This document shows positions 10,201 through 22,900 of a DNA stretch of 64,000 nt, one piece after another. The stretch comes from Actinostola sp. cb2023 (lineage: Eukaryota; Cnidaria; Anthozoa; Actiniaria; Actinostolidae): assembly GCA_033675265.1 (NCBI GenBank), contig JAUJYZ010001409.1:1-64000 (forward strand). Direction: 5' to 3'. Below the pieces are notes generated by a model. That model saw nothing but the letters and a program-made list of their open reading frames with translations. It searched no databases and was not told where the DNA came from. Numbering within the stretch: position 1 is the first letter of the stretch; each line of letters starts with the position of its first letter. Made by a program: the position numbers and the translations under genes.

Positions 10201-13200
10201 CTTAGCTGTCCTTAGCTGTCCTTAGCTGTCCTTAGCTGTCCTTAGCTGTCCTTAGCTGTCCTTAGCTGTCCTTAGCTGTCCTTAGCTGTAGCTTAGCTGT
10301 CCTTAGCTGTCCTTAGCTGTCCTTAGCTGTCCTTAGCTGTCCTTAGCTGTCCTTAGCTGTCCTTAGCTGTCCTTAGCTGTCCTTAGCTGTCCTTAGCTGT
10401 CCTTAGCTGTCCTTAGCTGTCCTTAGCTGTCCTTAGCTGTCCTTAGCTGTCCTTAGCTGTCCTTAGCTGTCCTTAGCTGTCCTTAGCTGTCCTTAGCTGT
10501 CCTTAGCTGTCCTTAGCTGTCCTTAGCTGTCCTTAGCTGTCCTTAGCTGTCCTTAGCTGTCCTTAGCTGTCCTTAGCTGTCCTTAGCTGTCCTTAGCTGT
10601 CCTTAGCTGTCCTTAGCTGTCCTTAGCTGTCCTTAGCTGTCCTTAGCTGTCCTTACCTGTGATTAGCTGTCCTTAGCTGTGATTAGCTGTCCTTAGCTGT
10701 GATTAGCTGTCCTTAGCTGTCCTTAGCTGTCCTTAGCTGTCCTTAGCTGTCCTTAGCTGTCCTGTCCTTAGCTGTCCTTAGCTGTCCTTAGCTGTCCTTA
10801 GCTGTCCTTAGCTGTCCTTAGCTGTCCTTAGCTGTCCTTAGCTGTCCTTAGCTGTCCTTAGCTGTCCTTAGCTGTCCTTAGCTGTCCTTAGCTGTCCTTA
10901 GCTGTCCTTAGCTGTCCTTAGCTGTCCTTAGCTGTCCTTAGCTGTCCTTAGCTGTCCTTAGCTGTCCTTAGCTGTCCTTAGCTGTCCTTAGCTGTCCTTA
11001 GCTGTCCTTAGCTGTCCTTAGCTGTCCTTAGCTGTCCTTAGCTGTTAGCTGTCCTTAGCTGTCCTTAGCTGTGATTAGCTGTCCTTAGCTGTGATTAGCT
11101 GTCCTGTCCTTAGCTTAGCTGTCCTTAGCTGTCCTAGCTGTCCTTAGCTGTCCTTAGCTGTCCTTAGCTGTCCTTAGCTGTCCTTAGCTGTCCTTAGCTG
11201 TCCTTAGCTGTCCTTAGCTGTCCTTAGCTGTCCTTAGCTGTCCTTAGCTGTCCTTAGCTGTCCTTAGCTGTCCTTAGCTGTCCTTAGCTGTCCTTAGCTG
11301 TCCTTAGCTGTCCTTAGCTGTCCTTAGCTGTCCTTAGCTGTCCTTAGCTGTCCTTAGCTGTCCTTCCTTAGCTGTCCTTAGCTGTCCTTAGCTGTCCTTA
11401 GCTGTCCTTAGCTGTCCTTAGCTGTCCTTAGCTGTGATTAGCTGTCCTTAGCTGTAGCTGTGATTAGCTGTCCTTAGCTGTCCTTAGCTGTCCTTAGCTG
11501 CCTTAGCTGTCCTTAGCTGTCCTTAGCTGTCCTTAGCTGTCCTTAGCTGTCCTTAGCTGTCCTTAGCTGTCCTAGCTGTCCTTAGCTGTCCTTAGCTGTC
11601 CTTAGCTGTCCTTAGCTGTCCTTAGCTGTCCTTAGCTGTCCTTAGCTGTCCTTAGCTGTCCTTAGCTGTCCTTAGCTGTCCTTAGCTGTCCTTAGCTGTC
11701 CTTAGCTGTCCTTAGCTGTCCTTAGCTGTCCTTAGCTGTCCTTAGCTGTCCTTAGCTGTCCTTAGCTGTCCTTAGCTGTCCTTAGCTGTCCTTAGCTGTC
11801 CTGTTAGCTGTCCTTAGCTGTCCTTAGCTGTGTTAGCTGTCCTTAGCTGTCCTAGCTGTCCTTAGCTGTCCTTAGCTGTCCTTAGCTGTCCTTAGCTGTC
11901 CTTAGCTGTCCTTAGCTGTCCTTAGCTGTCCTTAGCTGTCCTTAGCTGTCCTTAGCTGTCCTTAGCTGTCCTTAGCTGTCCTTAGCTGTCCTTAGCTGTC
12001 TTAGCTGTCCTTACCTGCCTTAGCTGTCCTTCCTGTGATAGCTGTCCTTAGCTGTCCTTAGCTGTCCTTAGCTGTCCTTAGCTGTCCTTAGCTGTCCTTA
12101 GCTGTCCTTAGCTGTCCTTAGCTGTCCTTAGCTGTCCTTAGCTGTCCTTAGCTGTCCTTAGCTGTCCTTAGCTGTCCTTAGCTGTCCTTAGCTGTCCTTA
12201 GCTGTCCTTAGCTGTCCTTAGCTGTCCTTAGCTGTCCTTAGCTGTCCTTAGCTGTCCTTAGCTGTCCTTAGCTGTCCTTAGCTGTCCTTAGCTGTCCTTA
12301 GCTGTCCTTAGCTGTCCTTAGCTGTCCTTAGCTGTCCTTAGCTGTCCTTAGCTGTCCTTAGCTGTCCTTAGCTGTCCTTAGCTGTCCTTAGCTGTCCTTA
12401 GCTGTCCTTAGCTGTCCTTAGCTGTCCTTAGCTGTCCTTAGCTGTCCTTAGCTGTCCTTAGCTGTCCTTAGCTGTCCTTAGCTGTCCTTAGCTGTCCTTA
12501 GCTGTCCTTAGCTGTCCTTAGCTGTCCTTAGCTGTCCTTAGCTGTCCTTAGCTGTCCTTAGCTGCTGTCCTTAGCTGTCCTTAGCTGTCCTTAGCTGTCC
12601 TTAGCTGTCCTTAGCTGTCCTTAGTCCTTAGCTCCTTAGCTGTCCTTAGCTGTCCTTAGCTGTCCTTAGCTGTCCTTAGCTGTCCTTAGCTGTCCTTAGC
12701 TGTCCTTAGCTGTCCTTAGCTGTCCTTAGCTGTCCTTAGCTGTCCTTAGCTGTCCTTAGCTGTCCTTAGCTGTCCTTAGCTGTCCTTAGCTGTCCTTAGC
12801 TGTCCTTAGCTGTCCTTAGCTGTCCTTAGCTGTCCTTAGCTGTCCTTAGCTGTGATTAGCTGTCCTTAGCTGTCCTTAGCTGTCCTTAGCTGTCCTTAGC
12901 TGTCCTTAGCTGTCCTTAGCTGTCCCTTAGCTGTCCTTAGCTGTCCTTAGCTGTCCTTAGCTGTCCTTAGCTGTCCTTAGCTGTCCTTAGCTGTCCTTAG
13001 CTGTCCTTAGCTGTCCTTAGCTGTCCTTAGCTGTCCTTAGCTGTCCTTAGCCTTAGCTGTCCTTAGCTGTCCTTAGCTGTCCTTAGCTGTCCTTAGCTGT
13101 CCTTAGCTGTCCTAGCTGTCCTTAGCTGTCCTTAGCTGTCCTTAGCTGTCCTTAGCTGTCCTTAGCTGTCCTTAGCTGTCCTTAGCTGTCCTTAGCTGTC

Positions 13201-16022
13201 CTTAGCTGTCCTTAGCTGTCCTTAGCTGTCCTTAGCTGTCCTTAGCTGTCCTTAGCTGTCCTTAGCTGCTGTCCTTAGCTGTCCTTAGCTGTCCTTAGCT
13301 GTCCTTAGCTGTCCTTAGCTGTCCTTAGCTGTCCTTAGCTGTCCTTAGCTGTCCTTAGCTGTCCTTAGCTGTCCTTAGCTGTCCTTAGCTGTCCTTAGCT
13401 GTCCTTAGCTGTCCTTAGCTGTCCTTAGCTGTCCTTAGCTGTCCTTAGCTGTCCTTAGCTGTCCTTAGCTTAGCTGTCCTTAGCTGTCCTTAGCTGTCCT
13501 TAGCTGTCCTTAGCTGTCCTTAGCTGTCCTTAGCTGTCCTTAGCTGTTAGCTGTCCTTAGCTGTCCTTAGCTGTCCTTAGCTGTCCTTAGCTGTCCTTAG
13601 CTGTCCTTAGCTGTCCTTAGCTGTCCTTAGCTGTCCTTAGCTGTCCTTAGCTGTCCTTAGCTGTCCTTAGCTGTCCTTAGCTGTCCTTAGCTGTCCTTAG
13701 CTGTCCTTAGCTGTCCTTAGCTGTCCTTAGCTGTCCTTAGCTGTCCTTAGCTGTCCTTAGCTGTCCTTAGCTGTTAGCTGTCCTTAGCTGTCCTTAGCTG
13801 TCCTTAGCTGTCCTTAGCTGTCCTTAGCTGTCCTTAGCTGTCCTTAGCTGTCCTTAGCTGTCCCTTCCTTAGCTGTCCTTAGCTGTCCTTAGCTGTCCTT
13901 AGCTGTCCTTAGCTGTCCTTAGCTGTCCTTAGCTGTCCTTAGCTGTCCTTAGCTGTCCTTAGCTGTCCTTAGCTGTCCTTAGCTGTCCTTAGCTGTCCTT
14001 AGCTGTCCTTAGCTGTCCTTAGCTGTCCTTAGCTGTCCTTAGCTGTCCTTAGCTGTCCTTAGCTGTCCTTAGCTGTCCTTAGCTGTCCTTAGCTGTCCTT
14101 AGCTGTCCTTAGCTAGCTGTCCTTAGCTGTCCTTAGCTGTCCTTAGCTGTCCTTAGCTGTCCTTAGCTGTCCTTAGCTGTCCTTAGCTGTCCTTAGCTGT
14201 CCTTAGCTGTCCTTAGCTGTCCTTAGCTGTCCTTAGCTGTCCTTAGCTGTCCCTTAGCTGTCCTTAGCTGTCCTTAGCTGTCCTTAGCTGTCCTTAGCTG
14301 TCCTTAGCTGTCCTTAGCTGTCCTTGCTGTCCTTAGCTGTCCTTAGCTGTCCTTAGCTGTCCTTAGCTGTCCTTAGCTGTCCTTAGCTGTCCTTAGCTGT
14401 CCTTAGCTGTCCTTAGCTGTCCTTAGCTGTCCTTAGCTGTCCTTAGCTGTCCTTAGCTGTCCTTAGCTGTCCTTAGCTGTCCTTAGCTGTCCTTAGCTGT
14501 CCTTAGCTGTCCTTAGCTGTCCTTAGCTGTCCTTAGCTGTCCTTAGCTGTCCTTAGCTGTCCTTAGCTGTCCTTAGCTGTCCTTAGCTGTCCTTAGCTGT
14601 CCTTAGCTGTCCTTAGCTGTCCTTAGCTGTCCTTAGCTGTCCTTAGCTGTCCTTAGCTGTCCTTAGCTGTCCTTAGCTGTCCTTAGCTGTCCTTAGCTGT
14701 CCTTAGCTGTCCTTAGCTGTCCTTAGCTGTCCTTAGCTGTCCTTAGCTGTCCTTAGTCCTTAGCTGTCCTTAGCTGTCCTTCCTGTCCTTAGCTGTCCTT
14801 AGCTGTCCTTAGCTGTCCTTAGCTGTCCTTAGCTGTCCTTAGCTGTCCTTAGCTGTCCTTAGCTGTCCTTAGCTGTCCTTAGCTGTCCTTAGCTGTCCTT
14901 AGCTGTCCTTAGCTGTCCCTTAGCTGTCCTTAGCTGTCCTTAGCTGTCCTTAGCTGTCCTTAGCTGTCCTTAGCTGTCCTTAGCTGTCCTTAGCTGTCCT
15001 TAGCTGTCCTTAGCTGTCCTTAGCTGTCCTTAGCTGTCCTTAGCTGTCCTTAGCTGTCCTTAGCTGTCCTTAGCTGTCCTTAGCTGTCCTTAGCTGTCCT
15101 TAGCTGTCCTTAGCTGTCCTTAGCTGTCCTTAGCTGTCCTTAGCTGTCCTTAGCTGTCCTTAGCTGTCCTTAGCTGTCCTTAGCTGTCCTTAGCTGTCCT
15201 TAGCTGTCCTTAGCTGTCCTTAGCTGTCCTTAGCTGTCCTGTTAGCTGTCCTTAGCTGTCCTTAGCTGTCCTTAGCTGTCCTTAGCTGTCCTTAGCTGTC
15301 CTTAGCTGTCCTTAGCTGTCCTTAGCTGTCCTTAGCTGTCCTTAGCTGTCCTTAGCTGTCCTTAGCTGTCCTTAGCTGTCCTTAGCTGTCCTTAGCTGTC
15401 CTTAGCTGTCCTTAGCTGTCCTTAGCTGTCCTTAGCTGTCCTTAGCTGTCCTTAGCTGTCCTTAGCTGTCCTTAGCTGTCCTTAGCTGTCCTTAGCTGTC
15501 CTTAGCTGTCCTTAGCTGTCCTTAGCTGTCCTTAGCTGTCCTTAGCTGTCCTTAGCTGTCCTTAGCTGTCTTAGCTGTCCTTAGCTGTCCTTAGCTGTCC
15601 TTAGCTGTCCTTAGCTGTCCTTAGCTGTCCTTAGCTGTCCTTAGCTGTCCTTAGCTGTCCTTAGCTGTCCTTAGCTGTCCTGTTAGCTGTCCTTAGCTGT
15701 CCTTAGCTGTGTCCTTAGCTGTCCTTAGCTGTCCTTAGCTGTCCTTAGCTGTCCTTAGCTGTCCTTAGCTGTCCTAGCTGTCCTTAGCTGTCCTTAGCTG
15801 TCCTTAGCTGTCCTTAGCTGTCCTTAGCTGTCCTTAGCTGTAGCTGTCCTTAGCTGTCCTTAGCTGTCCTTAGCTGTCCTTAGCTGTCCTTAGCTGTCCT
15901 TAGCTGTCCTTAGCTGTCCTTAGCTGTCCTTAGCTGTCCTTAGCTGTCCTTAGCTGTCCTTAGCTGTCCTTAGCTGTCCTTAGCTGTCCTCAGCTGTCTT
16001 TACCTGTCCTTAACTGTCCTGT
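7298..16022 (+). repeat. decamer satellite, left arm (agctgtcctt)n
   Basis: About 870 tandem copies of the 10-bp unit agctgtcctt. The main variants are agctgtgatt and acctgtcctt. Variants are frequent from 7300 to about 11500 and almost absent from there to the inner end. Occasional 1-6 bp deletions shift the register. Each unit keeps an AluI site (agct). There are no ORFs of note and no telomere-like G-strand. Confidence 0.98.
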
Positions 16023-16023
16023 C

Positions 16024-17045
16024 CTTGGGTGTACTTTGGTGTGTTCTTATAGACGCATTACTACGAGCCTTGTACATGATGTAAGTAACTGGCACAAAGT
16101 GAACAAAGGCTGCGCGTGTGGATTAAAGCGCGCAAACTGACAATTGATTGCGTTGATATTTAAAATAGACAGTCTAACACTGGTGTTAATCATAGTTCTA
16201 AGTTTTATCATCGTCATCATTGCAATTATCTAGGGTACAGGGGTGTTTTTAAGGTATTTTCTAGCTTAATTGTGAAACATTAACGCGCGCAACTGGCTAC
16301 ATATCTTTCAGAATTGCGTTAGTTACAGATCAATCTTACTGTTGTTGATACAGACAGAGTTCATGAACTAAGACGCATTACCACGAGCCTTGTACATGTT
16401 GTAAGTAACTGGCGCAAAGTTATCAAAGGCCACACGTGTGGGTGGATTAAAGTGCGCAAACTGACAATTGATTACCTTAATTGATAATAAAAAGAGTGAT
16501 AATTGTGCCTTATACACTTGCGATTATACACAGATATCTCGATTGATCATACGATATCTGCATAGAATCAAAACCAGAAGATCAAATGGGGGGTCTCAAA
16601 TGGGTATAAAGACTTTAGACTCTTTTTTACTTAAACAGTTCTCATATATCAATGGTTTTAAGACCACAGTATGAGCTATTAAACGCAATTGTATTGACAG
16701 TAGACTTCGGGTAATAGTCAATAGACTGTTGTTTGTAGCGGATTGCGGCAAACAGCGATCACTACTATATGATGTATATGATGAAGGTGATTTAGGTCCG
16801 AGCCTACCCAAATCTTATACCTTATATCTTATATCGTGTTTTAGGATTAGGATTTCAGCGTAGCGTCTCTTGTAGCGTGCTACAAATGCTACAGCCCCGC
16901 TTCCATGTGTTTTCATATTCATCTTGTATTATATCTTGGAGCCTTTTCGTGTCGACAAGTATCTCCTAGAGAGGTGATTATGCTATGCTTGCTATACCAC
17001 AGAAGTTATTAGTGCTAACGACTGCAACACAGGCGGAGAATGCAT
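16024..17045 (+). repeat. single-copy left arm of the foldback, inverted copy at 18850-19890
   Basis: Sequence from gggtgtactttggtg to the 9-bp satellite is mirrored with few mismatches at 18850-19890. Inside, a segment at 16050-16155 (gacgcattactacgagcctt) is repeated directly at 16371-16478 (gacgcattaccacgagcctt), so the arm itself holds an old tandem duplication. A 68-codon ORF at 16468-16674 is preserved identically in both arms (19251-19457, minus). This follows from arm identity and does not show coding. Confidence 0.85.
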
Positions 17046-17772
17046 TGCTACAATGTACGCCATGTATGCTTCAAGCCCAACAGACGCACAGCGCTACAGA
17101 CACTACAAGTATAGACACTACAAAGTGCTACACACACGCTACAAGCACTACACACACTACAAGTGCTACACACACTACAAGCACTACACACGCTACAAGC
17201 ACTACAGACACTACACACGCTACAAGCACTACACACACTACACACGCTACAAGCACTACTACAGACGCTACAAGCACTACACACGCTACAAGCACTACAC
17301 AGCTACAAGCACTACACACACTACACACACTACAAGCACTACAGACACTACAAGCACTACACACGCTACATGCACTACAGACACTACAAGCACTACACAC
17401 GCTACAAGCACTACACACGCTACAAGCACTACAGACGCTACAAGCACTACACACGCTACAAGCACTACAGACACTACAGACAACACACGCTACAAGCACT
17501 ACAAGACACTACAAGTGCTACAAGCACAAGCACTACACACGCTACAAGCACTACACACGCTACACACGCTACAAGCACTACACGCGTGTGCACTACAGAC
17601 GCTAATGCACTACAATGCTACAAGCCACTACACATGCTACTAGCACTACAGACGCTACAAGCACTACAGACACTACAAGCACTACAGACACTACAGACAC
17701 TACACACGCTACAAGCACTACACACACGCGACGAGCACTACACACGCTACAAGTGCTACACACACTACTATC
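17046..17772 (+). repeat. 9-bp satellite, left arm (actacaagc-type)
   Basis: Units are actacaagc, actacacac, actacagac and gctacaagc. The 9-bp period keeps all frames open, giving low-complexity Thr/Ser/His or Ala/Leu/Gln/His ORFs that I regard as artefacts. It is mirrored by 17925-18850. Confidence 0.95.
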
Positions 17773-17896
17773 TGTGCGCGCGCATTGTTTCTTAAGTTAT
17801 TTGATGGGTTTCTTGTGTGCGCGACTTGTTTCTTACGTTATTTGATGGATTTCTGGTGTGCGCGCCTTGTTTCTTACGTTATTCGATGGGTTTCTG
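17773..17896 (+). repeat. foldback apex: three ~41-bp direct repeats
   Basis: Three tandem copies of tgtgcgcgccttgtttctta followed by cgttatttgatgggtttct, each with a few changes. This is the only part of the 17-kb structure without an inverted partner, so it would form the loop if the palindrome extruded. Confidence 0.85.
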
Positions 17897-17924
17897 TGTA
17901 GCGCCTTGACACTACGTGTAGCGC

Positions 17925-18850
17925 TACAAGCGTACGTGCTTGTAGCGTCTGTGCTTGTAGCGGTTGTAGCGTCTGTAGTGCTTGTAGCGTGTGCAGTTGT
18001 AGTGTAGTGCTTGTAGTGCTTGTAGTGTCTGTAGTGCTTGTAGTGTAGTGCTTGTAGTGTTGTAGCACTTGTAGCGTCTGTAGTGCTTGTAGCGTGTGTA
18101 GTGCTTGTAGTGTCTGTAGTGCTTGTAGCGTGTGTAGTGCTTGTAGCGTTTGTAGTGGTTGTAGTGCTTGTAGTGTCTGTAGTGCTTGTAGTGCTTGTAG
18201 TGTCTGTAGTGCTTGTAGCGTGTGTAGTGTCTTGTAGTGCTTGTAGCGTGCTTGTAGTGCTTGTAGCGTGTTGTAGTGCTTGTAGCGCTGTGTGTGTGTG
18301 TAGTGCTTGTAGCGTGTGTAGTGCTTGTAGTGTGTGTAGTGCTTGTAGTGCTTGTAGCACTTGTAGCGTCTGTAGTGCTTGTAGTGTGTGTAGTGCTTGT
18401 AGTGCTTGTAGTGCTTGTAGTGTCTGTAGTGTGTAGCGTTGTAGTGCTTGTAGCGTGTGTAGTGCTTGTAGCGTGTGTAGTGTGTAGTGCTTGTAGTGTG
18501 TGTAGTGCTTGTAGTGTCTGTAGTGCTTGTAGCGTGTGTAGCGTCTGTAGTGCTGTGTAGTGTGTGTAGTGCTTGCTTGTAGTGCTTGTAGCGTGTGTAG
18601 TGCTTGTAGTGTGTGTAGTGCTTGTAGCGTGTGTAGTGCTTGTAGCGCTGTAGTGCTTGTAGTGTGTGTAGTGCTTGTAGTGCTTGTAGCACTTGTAGTG
18701 TCTGTAGTGCTTGTAGTGTGTGTAGTGCTTGTAATGTGTGTAGTGCTTGTAGCACTTGTAGTGCTTGTAGTGCTTGTAGCGTTTGTAGTGTGTGTAGTGC
18801 TTGTAGCGTTTGTAGTGTCTGTAGTGCTTGTAGCGTCTGTTGGGCTTGAA
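17925..18850 (-). repeat. 9-bp satellite, right arm (inverted)
   Basis: Reads gcttgtagt and gtgtgtagt on the plus strand, the inverse of the left 9-bp satellite. It is about 200 bp longer than the left copy, so the two arms have changed in copy number independently. Confidence 0.95.
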
Positions 18851-19890
18851 GCATACATGGCGTACATTGTAGCAATGCATTCTCCGCCTGTGTTGCAGTC
18901 GTTAGCACTAATAACTTCTGTGGTATAGCAAGCATAGCATAATCACCTCTCTAGGAGATACTTGTCGACACGAAAAGGCTCCAAGATATAATACAAGATG
19001 AATATGAAAACACATGGAAGCGGGGCTGTAGCATTTGTAGCACGCTACAAGAGACGCTACGCTGAAATCCTAATCCTAAAACACGATATAAGATATAAGG
19101 TATAAGATTTGGGTAGGGTCGGACCTAAATCACCTTCATCATATAGTCTTCATCATATAGTAGTGATCGCTGTTTGCCGCAATCCGCTACAAACAACAGT
19201 CTATTGACTATTACCCGAAGTCTACTGTCAATACAATTGCGTTTAATAACTCATACTGTGGTCTTAAAACCATTGATATATGAGAACTGTTTAAGTAAAA
19301 AAGAGTCTAAAGTCTTTATACCCATTTGAGACCCCCCATTTGATCTTCTGGTTTTGATTCTATGCAGATATCGTATGATCAATCGAGATATCTGTGTATA
19401 ATCGCAAGTGTATAAGGCACAATTATCACTCTTTTTATTATCAATTAAGGTAATCAATTGTCAGTTTGCGCACTTTAATCCACCCACACGTGTGGCCTTT
19501 GTTAACTTTGCGCCAGTTACTTACAACATGTACAAGGCTCGTGGTAATGCGTCTTAGTTCATGAACTCTGTCTGTATCAACAACAGTAAGATCGATCTGT
19601 AACCAACGCAATTCTGAAAGATAAGAGCCAGTTGCGTGCGTTAATGTTTCACAATTAAGCTAGAAAATACCTTAAAAACACCCCTGTACCCTAGATGATT
19701 GCAATGATGACGATGGATAAAACTTAGAACTATGATTAACACCAGTGTTAGACTGTCTATTTTAAATATCAACGCAATCAATTGTCAGTTTGCGCGCTTT
19801 AATCCACACGCGCAGCCTTTGTTCACTTTGCGCCAGTTACTTACATCATGTACAAGGCTCGTAGTAATGCGTCTATAAGGACACCAAAGT
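18850..19890 (-). repeat. single-copy right arm of the foldback
   Basis: Inverted counterpart of 16024-17045 with small differences. Examples are a short duplication of tcttcatcatatag near 19135-19160 and ggcgcaaag versus ggcacaaag. The differences show that the two arms have diverged after duplication. Confidence 0.85.
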
Positions 19891-19904
19891 ACCAAGGACA
19901 GCTA

Positions 19905-22900
19905 ATCACAGGTAAAGACAGCTAAGGACAGCTAAGGACAGCTAAGGACAGCTAAGGACAGCTAAGGACAGCTAAGGACAGCTAAGGACAGCTAAGGACA
20001 GCTAAGGACAGCTAAGAACAGCTAAGGACAGCTAAGGACAGCTAAGGACAGCTAAGGACAGCTAAGGACAGCTAAGGACAGCTAAGGACAGCTAAGGACA
20101 GCTAAGGACAGCTAAGGACAGCTAAGGACAGCTAATCACAGCTAAGGACAGCTAAGGACAGCTAAGGACAGCTAAGGACAGCTAAGGACAGCTAAGGACA
20201 GCTAAGGACAGCTAAGGACAGCTAAGGACAGCTAAGGACAGCTAAGGACAGCTAAGGACAGCTAAGGACAGCTAAGGACAGCTAAGGACAGCTAAGGACA
20301 GCTAAGGACAGCTAAGGACAGCTAAGGACAGCTAAGGACAGCTAAGGACAGCTAAGGACAGCTAAGGACAGCTAAGGACAGCTAAGGACAGCTAAGGACA
20401 GCTAAGGACAGCTAAGGACAGCTAAGGACAGCTAAGGACAGCTAAGGACAGCTAAGGACAGCTAAGGACAGCTAAGGACAGCTAAGGACAGCTAAGGACA
20501 GCTAAGGACAGCTAAGGACAGCTAAGGACAGCTAAGGACAGCTAAGGACAGCTAAGACAGAGGACAGCTAAGGACAGCTAAGGACAGCTAAGGACAGCTA
20601 AGGACAGCTAAGGACAGCTAAGGACAGCTAAGGACAGCTAAGGACAGCTAAGGACAGCTAAGGACAGCTAAGGACAGCTAAGGACAGCTAAGGACAGCTA
20701 AGGACAGCTAAGGACAGCTAAGGACAGCTAAGGACAGCTAAGGACAGCTAAGGACAGCTAAGGACAGCTAAGGACAGCTAAGGACAGCTAAGGACAGCTA
20801 AGGACAGCTAAGGACAGCTAAGGACAGCTAAGGACAGCTAAGGACAGCTAAGGACAGCTAAGGACAGCTAAGGACAGCTAAGGACAGCTAAGGACAGCTA
20901 AGGACAGCTAAGGACAGCTAAGGACAGCTAAGGACAGCTAAGGACAGCTAAGGACAGCTAAGGACAGCTAAGGACAGCTAAGGACAGCTAAGGACAGCTA
21001 AGGACAGCTAAGGACAGCTAAGGACAGCTAAGGACAGCTAAGGACAGCTAAGGACAGCTAAGGACAGCTAAGGACAGCTAAGGACAGCTAAGGACAGCTA
21101 AGGACAGCTAAGGACAGCTAAGGACAGCTAAGGACAGCTAAGGACAGCTAAGGACAGCTAACACAGCTAAGGACAGCTAAGGACAGCTAAGGACAGCTAA
21201 GGACAGCTAAGGACAGCTAAGGACAGCTAAGGACAGCTAAGGACAGCTAAGGACAGCTAAGGACAGCTAAGGACAGCTAAGACAGCTAAGGACAGCTAAG
21301 GACAGCTAAGGACAGCTAAGGACAGCTAAGGACAGCTAAGGACAGCTAAGGACAGCTAAGGACAGCTAAGGACAGCTAAGGACAGCTAAGGACAGCTAAG
21401 GACAGCTAAGGACAGCTAAGGACAGCTAAGGACAGCTAAGGACAGCTAAGGACAGCTAAGGACAGCTAAGGACAGCTAAGGACAGCTAAGGACAGCTAAG
21501 GACAGCTAAGGACAGCTAAGGACAGCTAAGGACAGCTAAGGACAGCTAAGGACAGCTAAGGACAGCTAAGGACAGCTAAGGACAGCTAAGGACAGCTAAG
21601 GACAGCTAAGGACAGCTAAGGACAGCTAAGGACAGCTAAGGACAGCTAAGGACAGCTAAGGACAGCTAAGGACAGCTAAGGACAGCTAATCACAGCTAAG
21701 GACAGCTAAGGACAGCTAAGGACAGCTAAGGACAGCTAAGGACAGCTAAGGACAGCTAAGGACAGCTAAGGACAGCTAAGGACAGCTAAGGACAGCTAAG
21801 GACAGCTAAGGACAGCTAAGGACAGCTAAGGACAGCTAAGGACAGCTAAGGACAGCTAAGGACAGCTAAGGACAGCTAAGGACAGCTAAGGACAGCTAAG
21901 GACAGCTAAGGACAGCTAAGGACAGCTAAGGACAGCTAAGGACAGCTAAGGACAGCTAAGGACAGCTAAGGACAGCTAAGGACAGCTAAGGACAGCTAAG
22001 GACAGCTAAGGACAGCTACAGCTAAGGACAGCTAAGGACAGCTAAGGACAGCTAAGGACAGCTAAGGACAGCTAAGGACAGCTAAGGACAGCTAAGGACA
22101 GCTAATCACAGCTAATCACAGCTAAGGACAGCTAAGGACAGCTAATCACAGCTAAGGACAGCTAATCACAGCTAAGGACAGCTAAGGACAGCTAATCACA
22201 GGTAAGGAGGACAGCTAAGGACAGCTAAGGACAGCTAAGGACAGCTAAAGGACAGCTAATCACAGCTAAGGACAGCTAAGGACAGCTAAGGACAGCTAAG
22301 GACAGCTAAGGACAGCTAAGGACAGCTAAGGACAGCTAAGGACAGCTAAGGACAGCTAAGGACAGCTAAGGACAGCTAAGGACAGCTAAGGACAGCTAAG
22401 GACAGCTAAGGACAGCTAAGGACAGCTAAGGACAGCTAAGGACAGCTAAGGACAGCTAAGGACAGCTAAGGACAGCTAAGGACAGCTAAGGACAGCTAAG
22501 GACAGCTAAGGACAGCTAAGGACAGCTAAGGACAGCTAAGGACAGCTAAGGACAGCTAAGGACAGCTAAGGACAGCTAAGGACAGCTAAGGACAGCTAAG
22601 GACAGCTAAGGACAGCTAAGGACAGCTAAGGACAGCTAAGGACAGCTAAGGACAGCTAAGGACAGCTAAGGACAGCTAAGGACAGCTAATCACAGCTAAG
22701 GACAGCTAAGGACAGCTAAGGACAGCTAAGGACAGCTAAGGACAGCTAAGGACAGCTAAGGACAGCTAAGGACAGCTAAGGACAGCTAAGGACAGCTAAG
22801 GACAGCTAAGGACAGCTAAGGACAGCTAAGGACAGCTAAGGACAGCTAAGGACAGCTAAGGACAGCTAAGGACAGCTAAGGACAGCTAAGGACAGCTAAG

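Noticed and set aside
16468..16674. 68-codon ORF conserved in both foldback arms
   Set aside because: Its conservation follows from arm identity; no domain, start context or partner supports a protein.
16985..18935. Large Thr/Ser/Ala/Leu-rich ORFs over the 9-bp satellite
   Set aside because: The 9-bp period keeps all frames open; composition is pure repeat.
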